Assembly: GCA_031472005.1 (NCBI GenBank)
Contig: PZJY01000009.1
Span: 248,001-312,000, forward strand
Length of the DNA: 64,000 nucleotides
Origin: Tetracladium setigerum
Taxonomy: Eukaryota; Ascomycota; Leotiomycetes; Helotiales
Direction of reading: 5' to 3'
Positions 23,739 to 35,799 of this stretch are shown in pieces. The translations under genes and the position numbers were made by a program. Within the stretch, counting starts at the first letter, position 1; every line of letters begins with the position of its first letter. The notes under the pieces are model-generated. The model worked only from the letters and a program-made list of their open reading frames with translations. It did not search any database and was not told where the DNA came from.

Positions 23739-26564
23739 ATGCCACTATACAACAACCCAGCCATGGATGAGGACTTCTTCAGCGATGCCATTGCTTTTGC
23801 TCAAGAAGACTCGCAAGAACATTGGAACTTGAATGTAATGAAAACACCCGAACCATCTGGAAATATCGCAAACCTCGAGTTCGGTGCAAGACTTGACAAT
23901 TCAGGACCTCTCCCGTCTCAGGAGGATCCTTCGTCTGGGGATTTAATATTTCTACGGGAGACCTTCCATTCTGAGCAACCAGTGACTGAAGATTCCGGAG
24001 TTGCTAATGATTACGATGATTTACTACATGTAAGAATATCCTTTAACAAGCTCACTTCAAAGAACAAGTTTACTAAGCCACCTTCTCATGTAGTTCGTAG
24101 CAACGCCTCCAGATGGACTTGACGATGAAGAACTGTTCTTTCCACACCCCGAGTACAATGTTAGCAAGGAAGGATACGCTATAATTGCTCCTTCTGCTGA
24201 TTTGACTTTCGACGTGGGTTCTGCCATGAATTCTTCTCTTGCCGATCCGGACTTCGATACTTCTGCCACAAGTGCTCCTCGTTTAGATCTTGTTTCTCAT
24301 ACCCCCGCCATGAATAGTCCTTTCGCCAATACGGACTTTAGCACGAGCCTTGCTATGGATAACTCTCTTGCCGATTTCGATTTCGATACCTTCGCCCCAA
24401 ATGTTCCTCCTATCAGCCTTGACCTCAACACTTTCTTGATGAATACACCGTTCGAAAATATTGACTCTGCTACGGGTGCCCCTCTTGCCGATTTCGACTC
24501 TAATAACTTCGCCACATATCATCCTACTGTTGACCTTAGTATGGGCTCTGGTTACAATGCCAACATATCTTCTCTCCCAAACATGTCGAGGAACAAGCTT
24601 GGCGAACCGCAGCGAGTCGCAGTGGCCAGTCAAAATATTATTCCTCCAATGCATCTACCGAGTGATGTGCCAAGCGAACCAGGACAGCAAATGACTTTAT
24701 ACCAGAGGAGCCAGGATCCAACGACTTCTCTCTCCCGTTCTTATGGGCCGGCAGCAGCGGAGCCAAGATCTCGAGGAGCCATCAAAAAGCGACAACGTTC
24801 TGCTCAGCATAAACAGCTACAAGCCTTACAGCAACAGGTTGCAAAGGTTTCGAAGCAAAAGAGTATACCAACCTCACTTCTCGGTGGATTCTGTCTTAAC
24901 CCAAGTCAGCCAGAAAAACGTCGTCGAACTGATGCCGAGAATGAAAAGCGAAAAGAGATCGAGACCATGGGCGGTTCTTGTATGCTTTGCCAGATGCTCC
25001 ACAAACCAGTATGTTCCTCCCAAGATCTTTAATGATTGCTTCCAATGATTACTAATCTACTTATTAGTGTTCTGGTCAACGTCCCTGTGAGGGATGCAAA
25101 ACCTGGTGGAGGAAAATACACAAACGTTGGGAGAAGGATTGTAGACAATACCGTGCCATGTCGTACTCCTCAACCGACTTTATTTGGACCTGTGACATCT
25201 CTACAAAACTCTCTGATCTCATCCCAATTCCAAAAGCAGGACTTGAGGTAGAGTTTTCTATGCAGATGCTAAACAAACTGGAACTAAAAGATGTGTTACT
25301 GCTCGGAGAATTGCGGGACCTGTGTGAAGGTCTCGTCGATGTGCTGGATGTGTTGGAGTCAGATCAATTAATGTTTAGGGAAGATACGCATCATAATCAC
25401 AGTCTGACTGACATGGGGTTCTTGCGATATTCCAGCAAGGCATCTCATTGGGCAGGAGTCTTGTCTTACCTCGCGCCTAAACACAGAGAGTTGCTCCAGA
25501 AGTTCATTATGGTAGCGTGTGTTTTTCATCAGGAAATGCTCAAGTTGGCCGATGCAGCACACGGAGATAAGCATGGGAGGGACGGAAATATATATATTTT
25601 TCTTCGATTGCTTCAGGAGCTCAGGGAGACAAAAGATCGTTGGGATATGCCAGTATTTGAGCATGCGACTAAAGTCCTAAAGGGGAAACTAGCCGTTTTT
25701 TGTGCCAGAGCATTCGACGGAACTTGCGAAGTTCTGCTACGTGGCGTTGGTGGAATTCGTGTCACGAAAATGATGCTTTATACTGGCGCCCACGAAGAAA
25801 CATGGTGTTTTCTGCCTCCGCTGTATCGCGATCTTATTCTCACCTTTAATATCGAAAGGGTAGCCCAGTGGTGGCCCGTTTCAGCATCAAATTCCGTGAG
25901 CAGTTATTCGTGCTTAGCGACTTGCTCTCAGATATCTACTCAAGCTCAGGCTGTGGAGAATTGCTGTTGCGGATGGGTCTTTGATTCCATCCCAGCTGGT
26001 GTTTCGGCTTTCTTCGATCACTCTAGAGAGTCTTTCATGGACCACATCCATGGCAAGGATTGGATCATTTGCCTCTTGAACCACCGCTTATCAATAGAGG
26101 TGCAGGAAGGGAGAAGTAAAGAATCTCGAACCTCGCATATGGGAGAGCCAACTTCGGAACAATCACTACTCATTCTCCGCTGTGCGCTGAGGCGTATGAT
26201 AAAGACCGCCTGTACGGCGATCAAATATACTTTGATTTGGGGGCAGCGTAAACTGCCAGAGGGACAGCTCGAATACGAATCAAAGAGATATCGACAGCTA
26301 CTATTGTTGGCCATCGTTGAATACGCAGTCTTAATGTTCCGTCAATTCTTTGCTTCAACGTATGTACAAGACATAACCGGCAAGGATCTTGTGGCTCTCT
26401 TAAACGACTTTTCAAACTTCTCGAAGCGTTGGTCATTCTCTGATTTTATGAATACTTCGAGAATGTTTGATCATTCGAGGAAGATTGTGTTGCCTGAAGG
26501 GATAAATTATGGGGAGTTGTATGACGTTATAAGGAAAGCGATGTCGCGTGAGGAATCGCATTGA
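23739..26564 (+). CDS. Zn2Cys6-like transcription regulator
   Basis: Three exons, 23739-24029, 24094-25008 and 25068-26564, with introns of 64 and 59 nt, give exactly 900 residues with both junctions in phase 0. The first 300 residues are acidic and Asp/Asn/Ser rich, with repeated motifs like NSLADFDFDTF, and would suit an activation domain. A basic stretch (AIKKRQRSAQHKQ) and a Gln-rich segment lead to the cysteine cluster GGSCMLCQMLHKP, split by intron 2, then CSGQRPCEGCKTWW. Spacing is C393-x2-C396-x6-C403-x5-C409-x2-C412; the sixth cysteine is C427, further away than the usual 6-9 residues. The following 480 residues are mostly helical. This layout, with a central zinc cluster, is known in a fungal subgroup of C6 factors. 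Targets are unknown. A start at the second Met (23763) is possible. Confidence 0.85.
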
Positions 26565-28522
26565 GGAACAGGTTGAATAAGTCCTCTCTGAGCTTGAGTA
26601 GGGGAAATAGCTCTCAATCACCATTGTGACCAACAACAGTGGACACAATTCGTCTTTTGGAAAGGGGCTGGCTCAATTCTTTTGATATTAAATAGACACT
26701 TGCTACTTTCATTCGAAAGAAGGATACAGAATCAGGAAATGCACCTCTCAAGTTTCCACATTGCACCATTCTTTGTTCAACGTCACAAAGTCGTCCGTAG
26801 TCATGAGAGGTTAGTAGATATTGTATGGGTTGATCCACTCCAGATTTTCGTAGGATTCTAACGGCCTGACTTCCTCCTCTACTTTCCTCGCTAAATGAAC
26901 AAACCAGCAGGGAATCATATGTAAGTATCATCAGATAGGAGGATAAGGGTATCCCATATTCGGATACTGAGATCTTGTTCTTTTGAATTCGTACAACAGA
27001 TCAAGAACTGGTCAATATGAGAAATGTACTCTCACCGAAAGCCAAAATGTCTTGATATGACTCTCCTCTTATCTCCCCAAAAATATGTACAATAAAACAA
27101 ATGTATATATCCTCGTTGTGCAACCAAATCAGGCTTGCTCTTTTTTTGGAAGAGAATATAATGGTAGTGCACAGGTAGGTTGAAGCGAGCTAGTCGATGC
27201 TGTTACTGCAACACTGATGAAATGTTCTCTTCAACCAATTCGATCGCATCCGACATACTAGTCGTCGCAAAGGAGGAGGCCCCGGAGAATTCGACCTTGT
27301 TTCACATCAATGTCCTATCAACTTTACCGAGACCCCGCCGTCACAGAAGAGGGGGGAAAAGGCGAGAAAGAGCCTTGGGAATTTTTCGACTTAACCACTG
27401 GTAAGGACGAAACTATTCCCACGCGTAGCGACGACTGCGATGACATTAAGAGAGCTATTAGTTTCTTTACAGGTAGCATGTTGCTCCCTCCAACTTCCAT
27501 CGAAATTGTATTGCGGATACTGCTGCCGGTGAAAACCGGAATTCTTTTATGTGGTCGAGATGGCCCCTCTGTTTGGAGTGTGCCCGGTGAGGAATGTCTT
27601 CACTACGTCCGTATTGTATAAAAATCAGGTCATTGGAGCATACATAATTGTTTTTCAAGTATTGAGAAAGAAAATTTGTCATTTTCATTCACTGAAGAAG
27701 CTCCGTTATTGCGATGGCATGGAGAGGAGTGGGCGGGGACGGATGTAACGATTATGATTCGCACTTTCTTCTTTTTTCTGTCTTTTTTTCTTCTACTTTC
27801 TGTTTGTGTAATTAGTTTCATTCTGTGCTGGTGGAGGCTGGAGAGGAAGGTGATGGGGTGGGTCGTTCTTTACATAGTATGGACGTATGTGGTACTTTCT
27901 TCATTTGCTTGATTACCTTCGTATCGGGGCTTCTTCATTTACGAGATAGATGCCCGGAAGAACTTTCTCAGTTTGGATTAGATTGGGAAAGTTGTATGTC
28001 ATTATTTTTTGTTGGAATTGAACGAGCGATAGAAAGGGGGACGAGAGACAGAGAACAGAAAGGGAGAGAGAAGTTTATATAGATGGGTGTTTGGTAAAAG
28101 AGAACTTGGAAAAAATCCTTTTCAAACTTCTGAGAGGGATCAATGAGTTCTTGATGGCATTGAAGTGATGTGTTTAAGCTGTGGTTGAGGTAAGAGTATG
28201 TAGGTCGTCCCCAAATTTCTGTGATGTTATAATTCTATTGGAGTAGATGAAACGCCAAGAATCTTGACAGCTCTTGGTGGTCGGGTTTCTGATTGGTTAA
28301 GAAACGAACGTTTCCACGGCGCAGCCCGTTGGCTCTCAAATGGGCAGACTTCGTGGGATAATTAATACTGGTCGCTCCCGGGCTTGCATAGCCACAACGA
28401 ACACCCAAAACCACAACCTCGTTGATCTTGAACTCACTCACTTCATCTCAACCTTCGCTGCCTCAATATTGATTGTATTACTCCAACATATATTCCTCCT
28501 TAAGAGCGCTCTCAAGACGACA
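26565..28522. other. gene-poor intergenic region
   Basis: Holds the 3' flank of the regulator and the promoter of the second HET gene. One short frame (27310-27621) has some coding character and is listed separately. A run of T-rich sequence lies at 27765-27805. Confidence 0.5.
27310..27621 (+). CDS. possible small hypothetical protein
   Basis: An open frame of 103 residues starting MSYQLYRDPAVTEEGGKGEK, with an acidic middle (SDDCDDIKRAISFF) and a hydrophobic C-terminal part. No family is recognised. The upstream TATA-like sequence and lack of introns do not help to decide, and it may be a chance frame. Confidence 0.25.
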   Translation: MSYQLYRDPAVTEEGGKGEKEPWEFFDLTTGKDETIPTRSDDCDDIKRAISFFTGSMLLPPTSIEIVLRILLPVKTGILLCGRDGPSVWSVPGEECLHYVRIV

Positions 28523-29818
28523 ATGGCAGCAGTCGTCCGTTTGTCGACAATAACCTACACTCCGCTCTCAGGTAAAGACGAAATCCGGCTCATATCCCTT
28601 GAATCAGGCTCTGGAGACGATCCAATAACCTGCCAACTTTTCCATGTGAAGCTTGGAGGAGACCGAAAATACGAAGCTCTCTCCTACGAATGGGGAGATG
28701 TTTCAGATGACGAAGAGGAAATATCGATTGGTGGCAAGGATGTTCGAGTGCGACGGAACTTATGTGATGCACTGAGGCATGTACGACAGGAGAATGAAGA
28801 GCTTTGTCTGTGGATAGATGCTATGTGCATTGACCAGTCAACGGTTTTGGAACGCAACCATCAGGTTGGGATGATGGGGCAGATATACAGTCAGGCGACA
28901 AATGTCATTGCGTGGCTGGGCATTGGTAGGGAGGATAGCGATCTTGCGATGGACAAGCTGATTGAGTTCGATGCTCTGGCCCAAAGTAAGGGGAGGAACC
29001 GGATATCCTTATCCCTGAAACGCCATGGCGAGAAAGAGCTTGACCAGATTCCTGACGGTAGAGACCCGTTTTTCATCACCACAGAAGAGCTCAATGCCAT
29101 TGTTGCCATAGCGAACCGCAGCTATTGGTCTAGGATGTGGATTATTCAGGAGATCCAGTTACCACCACACCTCAGAATACATTGTGGTACGAGAGCGATT
29201 GAGCCATCAGCTTTTCTATCCTTCCTGGAACTTGCTTCTGGTGGCGAGACTGCTTATGGATATGACTTGAAAGGTACCCCTGCTATTTTTCTACTTCGCC
29301 AGAGAGATGCTAGGATTTACTCAAGACCCGAATACCGCAGTCAAGACTTGCACCAGTGGTTAAGCAGGTGCGTCGCGAAGCCAATATCTGGACTCTCCCC
29401 TCCATTCTCCTCTTCGGAACCACGAGATTTCGTCTATGCCTTACTCGGCATCGCTAGTGATTGCCAGGGCGGTGAGCTCAAACCAGACTATTCAAAGCCA
29501 TTGTTTGAGATCTACGCCGACCTATTCAGTCTGCCGAGTTCGGGTATGCACAAGCCCAGATTGGAGAATGATTTAGCTTTGAAATGGGGCTTCATCGATA
29601 AGATCCAACACACTAAGAACGAGCGAAAATTGGATCGATATTTGGGCAATGGCAAGGATCCAGGAAGCCTTCTTTGGCCTTCGGGAAGGTTCAAGGTTAC
29701 TGCAAGAGATATACCAGACTCGACTTGGTTCTGGCCATCTTTGTTCATTTTATATATACTTGCGGTAACTTTATTGCTTGTAGTGTTTCTTCCTTTTTCA
29801 AGGTCAAAAAGGTCGTAG
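28523..29818 (+). CDS. HET-domain protein with C-terminal membrane segment
   Basis: An intronless frame of 431 residues from the ATG at 28523 (MAAVVRLSTITYTPL). The frame is open to 28340 upstream, but the HET family normally starts a few residues before the L..I.LESG-like block seen here. HET motifs: KYEALSYEWGDVSDDE, LCLWIDAMCIDQ, ERNHQVGMMGQIYSQA and SYWSRMWIIQEIQL. This is the short HET-6/het-like type. The last 30 residues contain a strongly hydrophobic helix (FWPSLFILYILAVTLLLVVF) followed by basic residues, suggesting a tail anchor. The cell-death or recognition role is inferred from the domain. Confidence 0.9.
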   Translation: MAAVVRLSTITYTPLSGKDEIRLISLESGSGDDPITCQLFHVKLGGDRKYEALSYEWGDVSDDEEEISIGGKDVRVRRNLCDALRHVRQENEELCLWIDAMCIDQSTVLERNHQVGMMGQIYSQATNVIAWLGIGREDSDLAMDKLIEFDALAQSKGRNRISLSLKRHGEKELDQIPDGRDPFFITTEELNAIVAIANRSYWSRMWIIQEIQLPPHLRIHCGTRAIEPSAFLSFLELASGGETAYGYDLKGTPAIFLLRQRDARIYSRPEYRSQDLHQWLSRCVAKPISGLSPPFSSSEPRDFVYALLGIASDCQGGELKPDYSKPLFEIYADLFSLPSSGMHKPRLENDLALKWGFIDKIQHTKNERKLDRYLGNGKDPGSLLWPSGRFKVTARDIPDSTWFWPSLFILYILAVTLLLVVFLPFSRSKRS

Positions 29819-31614
29819 AATTGTGAAGGTTTTGATATGATGATTCTGGCTGTGGATATGATGCGAGATCACATGTTTTCGTAAATACATTGTACTGGAT
29901 TGGGACTATTGGATTGTATTTTTCTGATTATATAACTTTCAGTGACGGTTCCTCGAACAATTTAAGGTTCTCTTGAATATCAAAAACCCTTACCTACAGC
30001 CCCAAAGACCCTTGACAACCTCTTGACAAGAATAGGTAATGCGTTGGAGAGGCGCGAACTCGTCTGAAGATAGTCCCAGGTCAGAGGTATGATGTCCTAG
30101 ATATTGATTCTGTGAGCTGCTACTGCTAGTTTGGCGCAAAATTTAATTTCAAAGATTTTACGTTATGTCTTCTGGCTCATTGAAGTTCATCACATGGGTC
30201 TCTTCTTGCTTCAGATTTACCCAAATTCAATAGTATAGTGTAACTTTCAGCACGCAAACCTGACATAGGGTAGGTTGAGTTCAGATGAATCTGCGTGCTT
30301 TATAGAATTTTTTTTTTTTTAAAAAAAAATTGAGAATTATTCTGGCATCGTATTGGATGTACATAACTCTGGTGACACCCTTTTACATATCTTCGGAGTA
30401 AAACTTGTACCGTGGTAGAGGTATAGCCAAGGAACTCTACTACACTATGAACGAAGGCATCGTACAAATCAGCCTCGGGAAAGAGTATTATCAAAAAGCA
30501 CCTTAATGAACAGATTCGACTGTGTGTACCATTGGGTATAGAATAAGACTAATATGGAAAGATAGCGGTTGCTTATGTATCTATGGAATTTTAAAATTTA
30601 AAGGCGAAGCACTTTGAATTTCTTCGTAGTACGGTGGGTTCTCGTTACACGAGGATCGACCTTGTTGTCTTTTCTTTAAAAAAGCAATAAAAAATCGAAG
30701 CCGGGTTCTTGATCGACTGGATGTAAGATGTTTGACTTGTGGTTGAGGCAAGGGGGCGAGTGGGATGGGTATGGGGGAGGACGTGGTTTATTGAGAGGAG
30801 AGCTGAAGAAGTGAGTGTACCTGTTGAAGGGTGGAGAGAAGATAAGTCGATCAAACTAGGAAAAGTCGCACAATCATTATAATGATAATAAGTAGATAGG
30901 TAGAATAGTTAACAAACCTATGAAGTATATGAGTCGTTGTTGTGCTTGAGGAGAACTTGCTCGTAGGCAGAGATTGAATCTGGCGTCGGGAAGACTATTT
31001 GCCGAAATCACGACAATATGGTCCGTGCGCTTGTCACAACAATTGAGAAATGGATTCTGTGCAACAATACTTTGAAATCCAATATTTTAAACAGTGGATC
31101 TATCTTTCCTTTCTTAGTCTGAGATAAGTATTGATTATCTCGTTTTATTTGAACGGCCATAGCCTTTTGCCTCAGAAGTTGTGAGTTCGATAGTCCACGG
31201 CTCAAAACAGCCACCTTCGGATATAATTGGACAATCTCAAGGTTCGGCGGAGGATCGATGCAGCCATGCAGCTATGCGGCGTCATGGGGAAGAGATTCGT
31301 CATGGAGATGGACGTCCAGTTTAACCTCAATGACTGGCGAATATTCACAGTACTTAGTCTTTGATCGGATCTCACTGCTGTCGAATGGAAGGAGGGGGAA
31401 GCTTCACCTGACATACTTCGTCCAAACTTCGAGTGTCACATCGACGACATAGGTCAAACTTGCCTCACATCACTCATGATCGGCTTCAAGCTTAGTCTTG
31501 TGGATTGTCATAGGGTTGGGACTGGTTGGAGAAGTTTGGTCATCCAAGAGAGGATCAGGTGGGAAGAAACGTAGGTTAGCATCGGATGGAGGGCGTACTG
31601 TGCTTGTAACAATT
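29819..31614. other. intergenic, no supported gene
   Basis: About 1.8 kb of AT-rich sequence with a T13A9 tract at 30308-30329. A short segment near 31165-31200 has a weak tRNA B-box resemblance but no cloverleaf could be drawn. No gene is supported. Confidence 0.5.
30308..30329. repeat. T13A9 homopolymer palindrome
   Basis: Thirteen T residues directly followed by nine A residues, able to form a perfect A/T hairpin. It may be a transcription stop on either strand or simple slippage. Confidence 0.8.
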
Positions 31615-33703
31615 ATGACCGGCTATGCATCTATTGAGATGATGGAGGAGGCAACCGAGGCTGAGGTCCATCCGGTGCCATCTTGTTTGCCTCCAAGTAA
31701 GTTTCCTAACTCAGTGTTCGAGATTTATACGCTAACTATAGACGAGGTCCAGGTGATGAGGCAGGGCCGTTAACAATCTATGCTGCTGGAACGAGCAAAG
31801 CGAGCGAGAAGTTGCCATTAAGCGAGCGTCTCCAAAGTACAAACTGTCTCACCGAACACAAGCGATATTTCTACTAATTAACATTCTTTGCAGGCCTCAT
31901 TGAACGACCGTTGCCCAAGAACTCAGCCGTTGACCATGGGCCAAGCAGCACCATCGCGGCAAATCCCGCCAAGATAAGAAAGACAGAAGATGAAGACGAA
32001 GACGCCGAAGACTTTGTGACTATCCCTCTGATAAAACTACAACAGCTCGTGGAATTTTGCGCCCAGGTTGTAAGGGAAAGTAGGAACTTGAAAACACCCA
32101 TCCCAGACGTTGAGCTGGCAGTTGTAGCCCGTGATTTCGATGATGACAGCACCCTCAACGTTAATCCGTCAGATACCACCACAATCAGATCTGTCACAGA
32201 ATCGAACATTGCGAGCGATCCATTTGAAGAGATATTCACAGAGGACTACTCATGGCTGGCCCCTAAACTGGATGAATACACCAAGTCAGCAATCGAGGGT
32301 ATCTGGAACAATTCTGTAACTTTCGATTTGGGCGCCGTGCAAGTGCTAGCGAGAGAAAACAGAGATCCATCATCACTACACATGCGTTGCAGCAAAATGG
32401 CAGATCTTCACATCCTATTCGAAGACCCCGATGGCCCAACTTCCAGAACCAAAGATCCCTGGCAAGCAGTCTTGACCCAAATTCTCGGTTTCTACGCACA
32501 GAGTAGTCAAACCAACCCCCGCATTGATCTTCTGGCCTGTGTGTGTGAGTATGGTATGCAAGGTTATCCCATCGCTGGTATACTCCGGATGTGCTACATG
32601 AACGACAAGCTCACACAGCCGGCGGATTTCAACCTCCAGGCCTACTACGAGGATATTCTCACTATTGTGGGATATTCGATGCTTCTCAGTCAGGTTTTTA
32701 GCTACGATTACTTGCCATCGGCCTATGGACATTTTGAATGTTATAGCAATATTCAAAGACTTCTACGCTACCCCATGGGACATGTGTTTCAGGGTAGAAG
32801 GTTAAAGGATATACTGGGACTGAAAATCCCCAGTTTGTTTTCCATCATGCATTTAACTTACAAGCAGCCTGCTCGCTTGGATAGCGCCGTTGGAGCAACA
32901 TTAAGAGTGGATGATCTTAATGTGAAATCTCTGTGGTCACTTGGCAGGCTGAAGATCAAATGGACTATTTTCTTGGAGAAGCACTTGCTGCTCGATATCG
33001 AGGCCATGGTTTTACATGTGCTATGGACTGGTGTCTCGCATGGCCAATCCACACTTCACATATGGCAGAAAGAGTAAGTTCATCTTATTTAATCTTACCC
33101 GTAGGAAGTTAATTCCTATTCTCGGAAATGCTAATAATGATATCACAAACCAGAATTCTCTCAGCGATGCCAGGCACAATATTCGACAACCTGCCTTCCT
33201 TGAATTCGCGAGAAGAATTAGACTGGTACACTATAGAACGCAACATCCGCTCATCCTGGGCCATCCTCTTCACAACCGACACCAGCGCCCGCGCCCGTCT
33301 CTCCGACTACCGCAGCTTCTGCGGTCCGCTCAAAATCTCCAGCACAGAATACACACACATGCAAAACGACCATCTCGGCCTCTCCACCTCAACCAGTCGT
33401 CTCCCCTGGCTCGAAGACTACACCAACATCCAAACGACCATTCTCAACAAATCGCAACTATCATACCGTCGCGTTGAGATATTCGAGACGCGCTTTCGTC
33501 AGCTGAGACGGTTCATGGACAGCCAGAAACCGAGGGGTCTCAAGCAGCTGTGGAGGGATAAGAGGGATTCGCTTAATTATTATACGTTTTGGGGCGTGAT
33601 TATTTTTGGATCCGCGAGTGCTTGTTTTGCGTTCTTTTCGTTGGCTGTTAGTATTGCGCAGACGGTGGCTTCGTTCAAGGCTTTGGGAGCTGCTTCGTCG
33701 TAG
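31615..33703 (+). CDS. fungus-specific protein with C-terminal membrane anchor, apparent 1-nt frameshift
   Basis: Proposed exons are 31615-31696, 31742-31836, 31894-33073 and 33154-33703, with introns of 45, 57 and 80 nt. Exon 1 starts MTGYASIEMMEEATEAE; it then needs one extra base at GG 31665-31666 to read PSGAILFASKRGPGDEAGPL into exon 2. With that base the model totals 1908 nt, 635 residues. Without it, translation could start at 31911 (MPKNSAVDHG). The protein has an acidic N-terminus, a large helical middle (for example SWLAPKLDEYTKSAIEGIW) and a C-terminal hydrophobic segment (YYTFWGVIIFGSASACFAFF) near its end. It belongs to a widespread fungal group of uncharacterised proteins ending in one or two membrane helices, some linked to HET loci; that link is from memory. 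No catalytic motif is seen. The stop lies 157 bases from the stop of the convergent FAD oxidase. Confidence 0.75.
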
Positions 33704-33860
33704 CGAAGTTTCATTTTTGAGAGGGGTGGGGATGGATTGGGAAGAAGGCCATAATCTTCGAAGAGGTTTCCTGGTGGGCATGACACATTACATTATGGCC
33801 CGGTGCTATTTACAGGTTCAGCAACCAGAACACCATTCTTTCCACCAAAAAAAACAGCGA

Positions 33861-35799
33861 CTACTTCCCAATCTTGAAGTATCCCGGCTGCAGTGTTTGC
33901 AAAAATCGGAAAGGATCATACTTCCTACTGATTGCCAACAACTTAGCCTTATTCGCCAGCCCATAGCCATCGAAAACGGCATTGTCGATTGCGGCATAGT
34001 TTTGGTAAATGTAAATGTCTGATTTTCCGGCAGCTTTGGAGGCGTCCATACACTGATCTCGGATTGCTCTGATGGTTGCAAAGACACGGGCATCATCTGC
34101 GGCGTCATTCCACATGAATGCTACATTACTGACTGAGGGCACAAGTCAGTATATAACCCGGGGTCAATTGCAAATGACACTCCTTTCAACTATAAGACTT
34201 ACTCAAAAGCTTGCCATCAGCACCTGCTGGTCGAGAGGTTACTCCAACGGAGTTTCCGCCGTTGGAGTTCATTATCTTGGCGGTTTCTTCCGTGATTGTT
34301 TGGAAATTGATCGCCGGCACGAGTCCAGGGACGTCAAGGATCTTCTTGACTTCCACCGAGAAGATATCGAGACATTGCTTTTGTAACACGGGATCAAGCT
34401 GGATAGACCATGCGGAGAAACTTTCACTGTTGGAGAAGGAATGGTTAGTAAAAGTGGTATTCGTCATTGCAGGTTCAGGAAATTGGAGGCTCAGGGAAAT
34501 AGAAGGCTCAGCGAAATGGAGGCTCACCGAAAGCCGGCTGGACCAGTACTGTTCATGATCAGACTGAAAGTGTTCAAAGGGAATGTTCCGAGAAACGAAG
34601 TATCAAGCTTTGGAATCTTGTAAAGCGGCTGGAAAGAGGCGGAATCCGCGTTGTTTTTGGTGTGTGAGATAATCGAAGCCATTGTCAGAACGCCACCGTT
34701 GTACGAAGCGGCTGCGATAAATCCAGCATCCGGATCAGCATTAGACATGCCGATAAACTCCTCTAATGCTTGGTAAACTTGCAGGCCGGTTTCTGCAGCC
34801 GTGATATAGAACCCGGCAAAAATGTCACCTCCCGGATAGATGTTGAGCTCAAAGTTGGTTACAATTCCGAAATTGTTACCGCCTCCTCGAAGAGCCCAGA
34901 AGAGATCTTTGTTTTCGGTAGCGCTGGCAATTACAACGAGGCCACTGGCAAGTACGACCTACGAGTTTTAGTCTTCGAACTAGATACGAGAATATGATGA
35001 TTACCTCGAAGCTTTTCACTTGATCACACGCCCATCCATATCGTCCTTGATAGAAATTGAGCCCTCCTCCGAGCGTGTACCCCCCAACACCAACATCACC
35101 AACACGCGCACCGACCGCGATATATCCCTGAGGAACCAAGAAATCATAAACTGCTTGCCAACGATTACCAGTACCAACAGTTGCAGTTGTTTTACTTGCA
35201 GAGATGGAAACGGTATTAAACGATCGCATATCAATCGTCACTCCATCATCAATATTCGATGCCGCAGTAAACGCTGCATGCCCGCCACTCTTAACAGCAA
35301 AATTACATCCCGTGAATTCAAGAATCAAAAGCGTCGCCGAAACGTCGTGCGGCTTACTGGGTTGAACTCTGCAAACAGGAATTGTCTCGAGTTGAAAGTT
35401 GGACCAGTATGTTGATTGTCCGAAGCTGTAGCCGTCACTTCCTGGGTAGGTGAGCTTGTCACCAAGGGTGATTCTCAAAAGGGCGCACTGTATGCTGATC
35501 AGTATTTACAGTATCAACATGAAACAGAACGGCCTCTTGGCGGAAATTCTCCCCAAACTTACGGCCAGGGAGCAGGATTTTACACCTCGCTCGAGCACAC
35601 CACCATTACTCTCTGCGTTGGATACAACTTCTGCTGAGGTAGTGTTCGCATCAATCAACTTTTCTACCGATTCGAAGCCAAGGTTGAGAAGTACAGTGTT
35701 CAACTCATGGCCTGTCGTCTCTAGGGTTACATTCAACTGCACCTGAGCGGCGATGAGAGGCGCCGAGATAGCGAAAAGTGCAAGTTTCGAGAAAAGCAT
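33861..35799 (-). CDS. secreted FAD-linked oxidase (BBE/PCMH family)
   Basis: Five exons, 35563-35799, 35005-35487, 34528-34958, 34203-34426 and 33861-34132, sum to 1647 nt and 548 residues. The N-terminus (MLFSKLALFAISAPLIAAQV) is a signal peptide. The FAD-binding PCMH domain is shown by CNFAVKSGGHAAF, in which His149 should carry the 8-alpha-linked flavin, by RVGDVGVGGYTLGGGLNF and by RGGGNNFGIVTNFEL. The loop that carries the second, cysteinyl flavin bond in bicovalent members has no Cys here, so the link is probably single. The C-terminal BBE motif is YIYQNYAAIDN. Such enzymes oxidise sugars, alcohols or secondary metabolites outside the cell, making peroxide. The substrate cannot be told. 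Intron 3 (34427-34527) contains a small tandem repeat. Confidence 0.92.
34481..34532. repeat. about 17-bp tandem triplicate at intron 3 / exon 3 junction
   Basis: Three near copies of AAATGGAGGCTCAGCG-like sequence run from the intron of the FAD oxidase across its donor site at 34522-34527. The donor therefore exists in similar form in neighbouring copies. Confidence 0.7.

Noticed and set aside
27676..27912. Short frame with two hydrophobic stretches
   Set aside because: The hydrophobicity comes from a T-rich tract; there is no start context or homology to support it.
31140..31205. Possible tRNA with a GAGTTCGATAGTCC B-box-like word
   Set aside because: No matching acceptor stem, A box or anticodon arm could be placed.
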